A DNA stretch of 64,000 nucleotides from Sclerodactyla briareus (lineage: Eukaryota > Echinodermata > Holothuroidea > Dendrochirotida > Sclerodactylidae): contig JAODTK010004776.1 in assembly GCA_026419785.1 (NCBI GenBank), positions 310,001 to 374,000 of the forward strand, read 5' to 3'. Numbering within the stretch: the stretch's first letter is position 1; every line of letters starts with the position of its first letter. The translations under genes were made by a program, and so were the position numbers. Of the stretch, positions 22,331-34,853 are shown piece after piece. The notes below the pieces were generated by a model. The model was not told the origin of the DNA. It did no database searches and worked only from the letters and a program-made list of their open reading frames with translations.

Positions 22331-24450
22331 TCTTAGTGTGAGGTATTACCTTCCTGATATGTACTGCAGAGGGGAGCACATGTCATAATGACTGCATGTT
22401 CACCACATTTCAGCCTACCATAAATAGCATTCTCTAGTCTGTGTGGCTCACCCTCGACCTTTCGTTCTGCTGCCTCTGGGGCCATCGAACCCTGACAGCA
22501 CCCTCAGCATGGTATAATTTCCCTAGTATGGGATCATAAACTACTAAATAAATGTCAAACTCTGGGGGAAACATGGCAACTGTTGGATGCACAGTTGTTT
22601 TCATAATCCCACAGAGTAACATCGGTGGAGGTGATTGAAAGTGTCACCAATACCGAAAAGTGCCAACAAAGGGTCTCGAAACATTCACTGGAACATTCTG
22701 GGAATAGCAGCAACAGAACTGCATTTTGCTTGAGGTACCAGTAGAGGGAAAATGTTGCATAAGATACCTAGGGATTATGAAGAGACTTTGCTATGAGGGA
22801 AAAGGCCATGGAAGGATTTAATCCCTAGTTATGGTGAGAGCAGTGGTGCCTAATGGTAGTGTCAAGAATTTTCCACTTTGAACTTTTAAAAAGCAGAAGA
22901 AAAAAAAACATTTTACCCCTATACAAAACCAATGTGCAAACCTTGAAGGAAGCAGAATGAAGCAGAGTTTGATGCTTAGAAAGCGAACATTTTTTCCCTC
23001 TACCTAATGGGCCTTTCAGTCCCTAGTCATTTCTGGAAAAGTAGCGGTGTCACTGCCATACACTTAAGCCTCAAGGGGTTAATCACATCTGTCCTTGTTC
23101 ACACAGAACTCGTTACTGGCAGCTTGTTAGTTTGAATAACGGGGAGTTGGAAGAGAGGCAGTACAGTTCAAAACTGAACTAGAATTTTTTCAAACAGGGT
23201 CATTTGTCAAACATGTTTTCGATTGCAATTGAATATTGATTATGCAATCAGACTATTCCTTCTTTTCCAAAATTATGGCAAATGCCCTTAAAAATTACCA
23301 TATATCTGGCAAAATTATTGCAATATGATCTAGAGCTGTTTTAATAACTTTGAACCTAATAATAATATTGGCCTTTTCAGGTTAATTATTCATTTTCATT
23401 TGAATTAGAGAAATTTAAGGCTTCCGACAAAACTCCAAGACAGACTTCAAAGCAGGACAATCTGTATTTAATTAGGAGAATCAACAGTTCAACACTTGAC
23501 ATTCACTTTAATAGGAAAATGAAAAACATCCAAGCACATTAATCCAAGCATAGTATCCGGACAGTGGAGTCAATAGATTTTCCCCATTCAAAACCAGTTG
23601 TAATGTGTTAACAACTAACTAGCCTATGCTACCACAGAAGCCGTCTCTAGGTGAATTTGTAATAAATATGAAAAAAATAGTCAGGGGCTATTGAATGAAT
23701 GAAAGGACTGTCCCTCTTCTAACAAACACCTTACCCCCCCTGGCAGAGTACGTTTAAAACTTACTGAAGCCGAAGGTGGAAACAAAACTATCTTCTCTGT
23801 GAAAAATGATATGGATTTTTTTAAACCCCCCCCCCCCCCCCCTCCTTATCATTTCTGGGAGGGGGTAACAGATGAATACAGTAACTAAAATTGTGTCTAC
23901 ATGACCAGGGACTAAGATAAACGATAGATACTCCTCAATTACTCAATCGATCCACTAGCTAGAAGTTATTCCTCACATTTGAATATTGACTAACTTTTCT
24001 CACACACAGACTAGATCCAATGGTTGTTTTCCAACACAATAAAACGAAGCAGAGACAAATAATCCACATATATTCCAATCAGAAGACCTGTGGTTCGTTT
24101 ATAGCCAAACTTTCATAATATAAGGTACATGACACAAGCAAACTGCTCAGTCAGGTCATTAAAGAGGCCTTTATGATAACAACAAAAACTATTCCAATTA
24201 CCGGTTCATGAGAACTCCACGTACACTCATATCCCATGCAGCCAAACAAAGGTTAAATTGACCACGCTAGAATAAATTCCGGGAATGGGAACCAACCAGC
24301 GTGTGACATGATCTTGTTATTGTGCCTCCACAAAGTGAACCGCTCACAGCCCTGTAAGGCTCAGGAACTGAGGCCTCCAACCAGGTGAAGTGAGCGGTGC
24401 AAACCTTGGAATTGGCAAACAGTCCATTTTGACACGCTTAATTTCCTAAA
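22331..24450. other. No gene seen
   Basis: Contains a poly-A/T-rich stretch and a C17 run at 23826-23842. GTGGTGCCTAATGG near 22850 resembles a few bases of the SINE box A, but no further match follows. No exon is supported. Confidence 0.35.
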
Positions 24451-24600
24451 GGCCGGGGACATTCGTTGACGGCTCCTCCCTGGACGTTGTGTCTGTGACG
24501 CCTGCGCTCAGGTTGCCACCCATGAACGAACGGTCATTCCACGCCGTCCGTCTGCTGATGGCTGACGGGTCCGGTTTTGCAATTCCCCGGCTAATGAGAT
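24450..24600. other. CpG-rich patch, open on both strands; possible terminal exon
   Basis: About 150 bases are clearly richer in CG dinucleotides than the AT-rich flanks. On the plus strand, after TTTCCTAAAG, a frame reads DGSSLDVVSVTPALRLPP and ends at TGA (24598). On the minus strand a frame reads ISRRTAWNDRSFMGGNLSAG and ends at TAG (about 24447). Both look protein-like, as can happen in one GC-rich stretch. I cannot choose a strand and cannot exclude a non-coding CpG patch. Confidence 0.25.
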
Positions 24601-25850
24601 GATTGGCATACAGTTCAAAACAAGCGGGTGATGATCACAAAACTTCAGAAACAGACATGAAATGCAGGTAGAGGTAAGATATTTATACTTGAGTGCAATT
24701 TGATAATTCAGTCAGAACAAATAGTCAGCAGTCCGGAGTATGCCAGGCAACAGGAGGCTATAGTAGGGTCTAAAACTCCAAGGCTGAATCAAAGAGCAAT
24801 ACAGTTCCCCTGAAGCAATTGGGTGAAAAGAAATATTTTACTGGCATCCTGTGGTGCCAGCAGGGAAGCAAAATAATAACTTTACAACAATCGGTGAACT
24901 CAAGACAGCAGGTGCCCCTTGTTGGACGGCAAAGAGAGTATTCAATGGCTATATACAGGAAGAATTCAAAATATGTCAATCCGAAAATAACACGCCAATG
25001 GAAAAGAATGGTATCGGCATTAAAAAATAAACATGTGGAACGTGAGTATTTCAATAGTCGTAAACTCGAGAAGGAAAGGGGAAGGGAACATCGAGTGGTG
25101 TCATGATATTTACTATAATTCCTGACGTCATATCTCGCTATGCCAATGGTGACATGTCATGGTGGGAACATTGACCCCATGTGAGGTGGGGGAATGTATT
25201 CACTGGTCCTCAAGGGTGCAGGCATGTCTGAAAGGTGGGGGGTCAAGAGCAAATTGGGGGGGGGGGGGGGGTCCGAGCAGTGAGGGAAAAAGTTTTGTGT
25301 GTGAAAAAATTCATTATGTATGGAGGAGGACTTCCCAAAGTTGGGAGGCGTATGACCCCCGGACCCTAGTGCTGCGACATTGCTGGTCCAATCAAAATAG
25401 TGATTTGATTGGATCACTAAGAGGCGGAATATATAAAGGGGGGTGGGAAATACCCGAAAAAGACTCTCAAATCCACTGTGTATGAAAGAAAATCCAACTC
25501 AATAGATAATATTTCAATATTTGGGAGAGGATCATGATCCCCATTGTCCTTGAATGTGTTCTTGCTAGTACACCCCCTTTCTAGTCCTCACCCACACAGC
25601 CCCCTCCCACTCAGCCCCCCTCCCACTCAGCCCCTCCCCCTCCCAGCTCTGTTACAAATTCACCTGCAGTGGTTCACCAGAACATTTAGATGGAGGGGGA
25701 TAGGGGTCGGGTGGGGTACAGGATTTCACAGGAGGTACTTCATTGATCGCCACCCTGGGAGGAGAGGCCTGAGGGGGAGAGGCGGTGCCCCCATGAGTGA
25801 ATAAGTTTTGGAATAATTACGGGACCAAATACCTTTGTGCTACATTGTAA
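24601..25850. other. No gene seen; low-complexity tracts
   Basis: A G16 run lies at 25256-25271. A (CAGCCCCCTCCCACT)-like short tandem lies at 25598-25640. The remaining reading frames are not protein-like. Confidence 0.35.
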
Positions 25851-25854
25851 TTTT

Positions 25855-26420
25855 CACAGGTAAAAGGATGGCATGGACCATATTATCCCAACCTCTGGGA
25901 TGTTATGGTTTCGCCTTTGCCGTTACCGTCACGTCTCGCCGGCGTCCGCTGCCGGAAGGTTCTCGTGTTAGGCAAAATACGTCTCACCGGCTTTTTTTCG
26001 ATGATTCTGATGAAAACTCAAAGTGGCCTTGGCCAGTCTTGCTGCCTCCAGGCTACGAGTTGTCCGATATTCATACAAAACTTGGGGGTGTAGATGTCAG
26101 ATGGTTCCAACAAACATGACAAATATTGTAGGTCGACGGAGGCAAAAAATTTGCGACTAAATTGAGTTAGGCCGATTCCACCGAAACTTGTGGGTGAAGA
26201 CTTTTTTAATGGTTCCAAAAAAACATGACAATGATTTCCAAAATCCACAGGAGGTCAATTTGCTAAATGTATACATTATTCTAACTTTCCTCGGATTTAC
26301 ATGGACTTGGTGGATGTGGACATTAGTCGGTCCTGAAGAACATATGACAGTATGATGTCAAGTGTCACCAGAGGTCGGATGTTTCACAAACTTCCAATTT
26401 CAACTATGGATGCAACTGTG
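25855..26420 (-). mobile_element. Helitron/pearl-like element, reverse orientation
   Basis: The + strand phrase CATATTATCCCAACCTCTGG, GATGTTATGGTTTCGCC is the reverse complement counterpart of the end at 22285-22325. Next comes a CG-rich variable tail (TCACGTCTCGCCGGCGTCCG) and then units of about 130 bases with CGATTC.ACCGAAACTTG, GGTTCCAAAAAAACATGACA and a GGAGGTC phrase. The layout is the mirror image of the 21.5-22.3 kb element. Confidence 0.5.
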
Positions 26421-28343
26421 CATATAGGAATGTGAAGTATTTGGATTTTATTTTTTAGTATGTTTATCTTCCTTTTGACGTATAAATTCTTAATACATCC
26501 TCGCATTGGTCAAAGGGGGGACGGGGTTACATGTAGCAGTTTTACCGGGCCAGCAATGTCTAGTTGTACCTTGCTATGGTGTTTTATATATTGTTACGAG
26601 GGCTACCGATTTTACACCTGGCGCCGCATCACTGAAGGTACCTTACAGGGAAGCAAGTCTAGGGTGTTTAAATCTGTGTGCTGATCATTTGGAAGTGATT
26701 CACTTAAAGTCTTCAAAAGGCCTATCAGCCTGTGGCCTTCATGACTAGGAATCAGTGGAAAGGGAGAAATTGTCAATTGTGACACATCGTGACACATGTG
26801 ACACGAAATGACATGCGTTACTCTAATAGGTCGTCTACACTGCAATGATCTCGTACCGGCTACGATCCAATTTCCGCTGGGTTGAATGATGGACAAAAGT
26901 AGATGTCTTCTCATTAGCGTCCCTGTCACAGCGCCACAGTGTGAGGAGAGACCCATTTCAATATTTGCCAAACCATCCTGATGTGGAATAGCCCATCCCT
27001 ATGTTTTGATAATCATATAGTTTTATCTTATGTTAACTAAACAACTCAAACGTACCATTTCTATGTTTTCCAATACTGGAATGTTATAACTGCTGATTTC
27101 AGGAGGCATTGTTGATGGTACTGAGTATTTAAAACATGCCCATACATACATAAATTGTTATAGTGTGACCAGCCCTACACGCTATGCACAGCTCAGCACA
27201 TGGGAGGTTGACCCCCCCCCCCCCCACCCGGGTATGCACTGTGTATATACAGAAGCAAGTCAAGGAGACCTTGACTACTTTGTTAAGCACCTTCTTAGAG
27301 GGAGGGGAAGGACTGACAATAAGGAGACACATTATATATAAATATATATACCAAATATGTCAAGATATTACTAATACACATTTATTTCACCTTGGTGGTC
27401 TGTTTTCCTTTTGCCTTGCTTAAGAGCACAACCACCTGTGAAAGTTGAGGGAGGGGGGGTCCAATTTAAATGATTCTTTGTTGTGTTGTGCAGAATACAC
27501 TTATGGGCAGCCTTCATCTGATCCCACTACTCTGACCTTCATGACCTTTTTGCAGACCTAAAAACAATAGGCAATATTACTCATCATTTGAAAATCCCAG
27601 ACCAGGTTGGGTTCTATCAGTTGGACTCTTTCAGTAGGACCCACCCCCAGATGTAGTTAAGCCAAACCCGTGCACCCTGTTTATTGAAACACCTGAAACA
27701 TTCCCATTATTGAGCTTTCTTTCCACACAGAACCAAAGGCCCTTCACAGTGAAAACAAGAAAGGATATGAGTATGACTGGGTGTATTCTATTCAAGTGCA
27801 TATCCTTTATCACACAGATGAGTGCACCCAGAATTGACAATTAATGCAAAGAACATTTTGTCATTCCCCTGCAGAGTTGCCCATCATAAACATTCCGTTC
27901 TTAATCACTAGATAAAAGGTGACGAGAAAGCAATGCAGGTATCTCTGGCACGCATGCCGAAGGTCGTGTCGGCTGTTATCTGTATGTATTGAATCTTCAG
28001 CACTGGTGATCCAAGCTTGAAACAAACAGGACACAATTTAAACTAAACGCATTATTAACATTTACCTTGGACTAATCTTTCCTTCCCTTTATGCATAGAA
28101 GGTCTCTAAAATTCCATCAAAGTTGTTAATTCAAGTGATATCAGTTCACAGTTCCATGGGCAACTATAGGATAACACAAAGAAACCTGGCCCTTTGAAAT
28201 GTATATTATGAATGGTGATCGTACGGGAATGACCCTACAGTCTACCCCCACCTCACCCTCAAACCCCACCCACCATTTGTGGTATTTTACTCATTCTGTG
28301 TTACCCAATACAGGAAATTGGGAAGACATGTACTGGTAGCTAT
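26421..28343. other. No gene seen; one isolated repeat unit
   Basis: A C14 run lies at 27212-27225. The piece at 27531-27645, with CTGACCTTCATGACC and AAAAACAATAGG, is one unit of the family at 9.8-10.4 kb. The short frame at 26612-26971 shows no protein pattern. Confidence 0.35.
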
Positions 28344-28907
28344 TTACCCCAGGTGGCAAATTCTGGGTGAAATGTAGACTGGGACGTGGCCTACTATCGA
28401 GAAAACGTCGAGAGGCAATTGATCATTGAACGTGGGAATCCGGGTTGTTTTGCATATGGTGACCAGAGCTGCCCTGAGTTTTCGCATGTCGTTCTCTACT
28501 GCTCTGTTTGATGCACTTTTTGTTCTCCCAACTGACTGGAAAAGGTCTCTGGTTGATGTTTTCATTAGATTTCCAGCCCCTTGAACGGTGGACCAGTGAA
28601 CTGGCCGATCGGCCGATTCACGGACATAAAATTCAAGCCGCTTCTCCCCATTGGAGCATCTCCTTGGACCATTTGGTATTTGACCCTTGAAGTGGTTCAA
28701 TTGTACTGGGAACGGAATTTCGAACGTGAAACTGAACAGCGTGGTGGAGAAGCTAATACTTGACAAAAATGAAATGTCTGAGGAAATAGTATGGGATAAC
28801 ATAATTTTCAACAGAAAAATGCCACAGGAAAGTAAAATACGGAGCTCGTCCGACAACAGAAAATATTTCAACGATCCACCACTTTTCAAACTTGCACGGG
28901 ATTTCAA
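28344..28907 (-). other. Longest uninterrupted reading frame (187 codons), coding status unknown
   Basis: The frame begins at 28907. The first third is hydrophobic and Phe/Ser-rich. The rest contains FQSVGRTKSASNRAVENDMR and VTICKTTRIPTFNDQLPL. No transposase, reverse transcriptase or other domain is recognised, the initiator is not in a strong context, and no splice sites frame it. It could be a fragment of a mobile element or chance. A GC-leaning stretch follows on the right up to about 29640. Confidence 0.2.
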
Positions 28908-31900
28908 TTATAAACTTTGAGACTCAGGTCGTTTTCAGTCAAATTGAACAGATTTTGATCATTGAAACTTTTATTTCAATTCTACTATTTGCCAGCGATC
29001 CAAATTCGACAATTAAAATGAAGAGAATTTTCGCAAAATTCCCAATCATTTCATTTTGATCAAATAGTACTTCCCAGTCCCGCAATTAGAAAGACACAAT
29101 AATGTGGCACCTGTCCGTTAATGATGGTTCTTAGTATTCAACTCGGTTCAAGGGGAGATTCTGTAATGTTTTTTCCATTGGGTCTTTGGGTGTCGTGGAC
29201 CAGGACTGGCTTCATGTGAGTCGGGTGAGTAGACGCTGGACTGACATATGAAGTCATGAATGGATTGAGGTTGTGCCAACGGTCACGCTTCCTGAGCAAA
29301 AGAACCAACTGTCTGAATTGGGCGCGGCCCTAGTGTGCTTCCAGTCCTTGCTCACTTCTAGTGGGTTTGACACTCACTGTTGAGCTTGGTCCCGTGATTT
29401 GGATTTCCCCTTTTCTGACCTACCTCACTTTTGCCTCTTTCGTGGTTTAGCGGCAGGACGTGTATTCCAATGCAGGGTTTCGTGGGGAATGGGATGGTTG
29501 AAATTTTAGCTGGCCCCGATTCGCGATTGGGATATGGCGCTCCTCCTCTGGAGTGATTCTGCTGGGATGCCCCCATAGCATGGTCGACGTAGCTTCTTTA
29601 GCTTCTGGTGAGGTGGGGGGGAAAGGGGGCCCGACCCATGCCCTGGTGGTTTCCCTGGAGGAGGCCAGTCAATTGGGAGTGGCAGGTGGATGCACTAAGG
29701 TGCCTTCCAAGCACATGCTCCCATGAGTGAGTGGCAAAGCCCAATTGCCTATCACACTCTGACTAGTGTCATACAGTTGATTTTTATGAGCCCTCACAGG
29801 CTCCTCCAATTTTCCAAAACAAATGGATCAGGCTGAAGGCTTGGTTTTTTTGACCTGAAGATGGTTGTTCCCTAAAACAATATAATATATCAATGTGAGT
29901 CACTTCTGTGATCAAACTTGAATCATTCACATGGAGTGCATATTTCACTCGATTCAAACAAAGCCACCACCAACGTTAAATATATTGAGTGCAACATGCT
30001 AACCAAGGAACCAGTGAGGCATGATTTGGGGTCTATTCATGTATGTGGAACAAAAAACCAACAAGAAAATTTTTCAGAAAAGTACGGTTATGACTTCAGC
30101 TACTGAAAAAAAAGACCTTGTTCATCATCATGTCTTTATATGCCATAGGTTAAGGAAGGGCCTAAGAGGGCCTTAGGTGATTGGACGCTTGTAATCTTCT
30201 CAACATCAAGAACCACATCTCCCATGATCACTTCCCAAAAACAGAGGGTCATGACCCATGACCAGTCTCAGTTTCCATTTTATTTTTATTTACTATCCGA
30301 AATTTATCAACCTTTCGTCCAGAGTAGCCTATGTATAGTACCCCATCTCCATTGAGTGACTAAAATGCAACTCACCAGCCAAATGATCAGACCCACATAT
30401 GTAGATAGATAAACACTAGCACTCCTACCATAAATGCTGTCACTGAGGGGCAGACGTTTACCTATGGCAGCAATACCCCAATGTCCATGGCAGACAGGCC
30501 TGGAGCGAGTGACCTTTTTCAACAAGCACAACAGATTTTGACACGAACACTGAAGCCTATTAATCATCAGAATCAATGACTCAGACCCTAGACACCCCAT
30601 TTGTTGCCTAGTGGGGGAGGAGGAGCACTGATCCTGAAAACAAATTTTGAAAAGGAAATCTCCAAGACGTCACAAGAATTTTCACCTGGATTCCATTGTA
30701 TGAGGCAGGCCCAAACGACTACTCTGCACGCAGCAATCATACTTTGGAGGGGAAAAAAATCAAAAATAAATCCCAAAATATGACAACCTCAAACATTACC
30801 GTCATTCATTCCGCTAATGCGCCCAGGGCGCTTTGCAAAGTTTCAGAATGTGGGCTTACGAGAGCATAACTTTGAATCTGTTTTTATATTTGTTTTTTGG
30901 GGGTGGGTATCTATCCTTTTGCAGGACTAAACCGTATATTGTCTTTTAACTTCGACATGCATACACCTTTCGCTCCATTCTTCGCCAACCCACCTTTCCT
31001 AATAAATAAAAGCACAAAAACTATCCTTCATTCATCCGTAACCAGTGTTTATATCTATGCAAGTGTGCTATAACATATAACAGGTCCAATATGGATGGGC
31101 CTATGGTTAATACTATGCCATGCTACCACATAACCATTGCTCAATTTGGCATGAATACGAAGTAGCGAAAATATTTTCAAGTCAGGCTTTCCCTCGGCCC
31201 GCGCATATCAACTTTATATTCGCAAGAGTTTTGCAAATTCTCGGTTGGCGCTTATGTGAGATGGGACCTTAGCGGAAATGAATACGGTCATTCCGTGATA
31301 TTATGGATTGCAATGATTTTTTTTCTTTGCATTTTGGTCAAACACTTTGCAGGTTTTTTTCCCACTTGCTCATAGGTGTCCAAATGAGTTCTCTGAGATG
31401 AGTTCTGAAAATGAGTTCTCTTGAAAATGCAAAGGCCATTCAGGCAGGTGAGGAGGAAGCCTGGAGGGCAGCCAGAAATGTGGGACAACCCCTCTTGATG
31501 CAGATACCTATCAGAGCAAGAACAATGTCCTCACATCAGCACCCATCAGGTAAAAACCGCATAAGCACAATGTTCCGACCAGCCTATGCAGCAATGCCAC
31601 CCCACCAGAGCATCACCACATCACTGACCATTTATAGTTGGGGAAATTATCACTGTCAGTCCACCTCTGTTTTGGCAGTAAAACCACAAGGACCAATGCT
31701 GGGAGGATGTGGACACAGAAAGAAGAAACAAGAAATGCCAAGCCTCTGGGCATCATCAGTATGCCTGGTAAACTAGGAAGCAGGACCAGGCCAAAATGAC
31801 ACTATGCCTTGCTGATCCTGGCCTGACTGTGGCAATTGCGGTGGTGCGGAGCAGTGGGGACAAGGGATATTAACCCCCTCCCCCAAACAAGAAGCCAGAA

Positions 31901-32169
31901 CGACAGTGGCAAGCTCTTGACTTTTTCTCTGGAGGGGGGTTCCTCACCCATCCCCATTGGTAAAATGTTTGCAATTTATGGTGCACATGGCTGCAAAGTC
32001 AAACGTCACAAACAGTCAATTTGTATATTGTGTTCAATTTCCTTGGTCACAAAAGGTCATTGAGGTGGTGAACACCCCATATTCCACAATGGTCTGTGAT
32101 AATACTGACCAACATCAGTACCCAGTGAGTAGAAGCTGCTTCTTGGACCCTTCAACAAAATGGAGAAGA
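28908..32169. other. No gene seen
   Basis: Contains a moderately GC-rich stretch at 29190-29640, and a short tandem at 31384-31426 in which ATGAGTTCT occurs three times (once with TGAGATGAGTTCTGA spacing). The 121-codon frame at 31411-31776 starts inside that tandem and has no recognisable motif. Confidence 0.35.
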
Positions 32170-32800
32170 AAATGACCCTGCTGGACCGCTTCGCATCTGC
32201 ATCCCAATGCTGGAAGACTTTTTGTGTTAGCGCAATCAGTCAACACTTCATCGGATTGATCTGAAATTAGGCACACATGTTCGCCTGTGAAGTAAAATCT
32301 CCAAACGATGTTCAAAAGTGGGGCTTTGTGCAGATTACTGCCCGCCCTTTACCGCCTTGAAGGTTTAAACAAAAAAATGGTGCGGTGTCGCTTTAGATAG
32401 TTCCGGAAAAACTGACATGATTTCAAGTCACTGGAGGTCGAATTTGTGAAAGAAATGGAAGTTTGTCCAATTTAAGGAAAATTGATGGGTGTGGACTTAA
32501 GATGATTCTGAGAAAACCTGGCAATGATTAAAGGTCCGGAGGGACAATGCAGAATAATCATGATTGTTCTAATCATCTGATTTACACTACAACTCGGTGG
32601 GTCTGTGGACTTAAGATGGTCCCGAGAAGAAAAAAGTTAAATGGATTTCAGGGTGACCCGAGGGCAATTTGCGATTATTCCACAATTTTTCTTACTCCTT
32701 TAACGATTTACACAAAGGTGTGACTCAGTTTGTCACGCCAAAAATGGCCATGATTTAAGGGTCACCAGGGGTAAAAAAAATAGTTTTTGGCCATGACATG
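32170..32800 (-). repeat. AT-rich interspersed repeat, reverse orientation, tandem units
   Basis: TTTTTGTGTTAGCGCAATCA near 32219, with GATTGATCTGAAATTAGGCA, is the reverse complement of the GCGCTAACA / ATCAATCGGATAAAGC part of the 22.0-22.2 kb block. From 32380 three units of about 130 bases share GTGGACTTAAGATG.TTC, GAGAA..C and an AGGTC/GACC..GAGGG phrase followed by GCGATTATTC-like text. Confidence 0.5.
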
Positions 32801-34800
32801 GAAAAACTAAAGTTTGCTAGTTGGGAGCGCGTGCCATGTGATCCACTCATTGAACTCATCGTGTGACCTTTGTTCAATTGACCTTACCATGTTTTGTGCT
32901 GATATCAAATAGTTATCGAATAGTTATTTTCAACATTTGGACACCTTACCCCCTCCTATGTGATCCCAACCCCCCGGAAACGGGCGATTTGTCCATTTTC
33001 AGCCAATTGGTGCTGGGTATGGAAGAAGGGTCCAAATTAGGAAATTTAAAAATAAAAAGAAAACTTGACAGATATACCACTTTTGGTTTCAACAATGCCA
33101 CGCAAGCACTGTCAGTGACTAGTTATGGAAATGTTTCTTAACCGACCAACTGTGACCACCAAAAATTTTCAACTAACTCACACAGCCGCAGGCACCAAAC
33201 CGTGACACATTCCTCATTGGATGGGCATCTACATACCAAGTTTATGTCCAATCGACAACTTTTCCCTGTTGAGTTAGAGTGTACTAAGCCGGTGTGTGCT
33301 CAGAAAGACAAAAATTCCATACACAACACACACCACAGTAACCTAGACTACTGGGCCCCCTTTGCTTCAACAAAAGTAGAACCAGAAAATATTGCCTCTA
33401 AGAGTAACCAGGTGCCAGGTCATGCGAGGCAATTAGTAAGAAGTTTAGGTGATCATCTTTCAAAATACACCCCTATAAGTGCCCATGTTATGGGTTTGAA
33501 GCGTTATCTGCTTCCTACACCATTACTTTGGTTTAAAACAAAGTGGTGGTGGTCTTGATATGGACCCTACCTTCACCCATTTCAACCTTTAAAGGAGAGC
33601 GCAGTGCAGAGTCGAAACCCACTTTTATTCAACGTTCATAGCAAGGCGAAGCTGCAACGTGATACATTATACAGAGTGTTAGGGTGAGTTTCCTATAGCA
33701 AAAAATGTGGTGGACGCAATCCATATTAACCACAGGAATACTAGAGAGTTTATATATAACTATTTAGATAACTGTTTATGGAGACATAACATGTAAAATT
33801 CGAGAGAAAAAATAAGATTATTTGCAGGGTGGTGCAAAGTATACCAAAATTTATCCACTGCATGATGGGATGCTTCTGATTAATACCAGATGCACATGCA
33901 CAAATTTCCAAGGTCCTCTAAAATCCCTAAGGGAAATCGTTGAACATCCAGTTGGGATGCAACACATTAAACTAGTGAATTAGCCTTTTCATATAAATTC
34001 TGTAGGTTGCCTTCAGAATCGGGAACCTAACTAATGTGCTCGTTTCCTGTAGATGCGACAGGAGAGAGCTTGATGCAGTGAGTGAGTAGTCCACTAGTAT
34101 GAATAGGCTACCAAGCTGTATCCACAGACTTGTACATCAAGTTGTTTTTTAATCCCAAACGCTAATTGGTAGGAGCATTTGTTAAGAAGGATACTTACCT
34201 GTAAAACCAGTACGCCCAAGTCATTTGCTTACTCCAATTTGTTAGAATAATTGTCCCACATTCCCCTCCCTTCCTCCTTCCCTCAGTTTGAAGCACCCAT
34301 GAGGATCATGGGAGTGATTCCCAATAGTGTACCCCAATGTGATACATCATCGCTTTGCTGAGGTCAAGGACACAACTCACATGACATAGGAACGGTTATC
34401 ATGGGGCAAGCAATCCCATCTAAATAGGACCATTATATTATCTATTAGCCAGCCCACCATGCCAAGGAAGTACATTCACTCACATTAAACATATTTGCCC
34501 CCTCAACATTCTAGTGCAAACTAAATTACAATGTGACTATTAGCAATCATTCTCAATGCTGGAGGGTATAGAAGGTCAGCTACAGGGCAGAAACCAAAGA
34601 GATATCCAGATTCATGGACATTAAATCCACATTGTATGTTTGCCTTCATAGCATTCGGAGGGAGTAATGTGAGCCATGGGGAGGGTTTATCGTAACAGTC
34701 GTAATAATAATAAAGATCATAACAGGTTAGATTGAGGTTAAAAAACCAGGAATACTACCTTCATTTCAACGATAATGATGGTAGGATGACCCATTAGAAT
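32801..34800. other. No gene seen; weak repeat phrases
   Basis: The part at 32860-33560 has CATCTACATACCAAGTTTATG and similar phrases of the same AT-rich repeat class. Nothing else could be supported in 33560-34800. Confidence 0.35.
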
Positions 34801-34853
34801 ACAAGGCATCGCCAAAAAGGGTTCGACTGGTTGCGCGATCGGTGGTTTCTATT
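34801..34853 (+). repeat. GTTGCGCGATC-core repeat, copy 1
   Basis: CAAGGCATCGCCAAAAAGGG then TTCGACTGGTTGCGCGATCG and GTGGTTT matches the copies at 41258 and 56416 in the same orientation over about 50 bases. Flanks outside this are not clearly alike for this copy. Confidence 0.5.

Noticed and set aside
22845..22870. Third copy of the first SINE (GTGGTGCCTAATGG)
   Set aside because: Only the box A words match; no box B or body follows.
31411..31776. 121-codon plus-strand frame as a gene
   Set aside because: It starts inside an ATGAGTTCT short tandem and has no recognisable motif or splice context.
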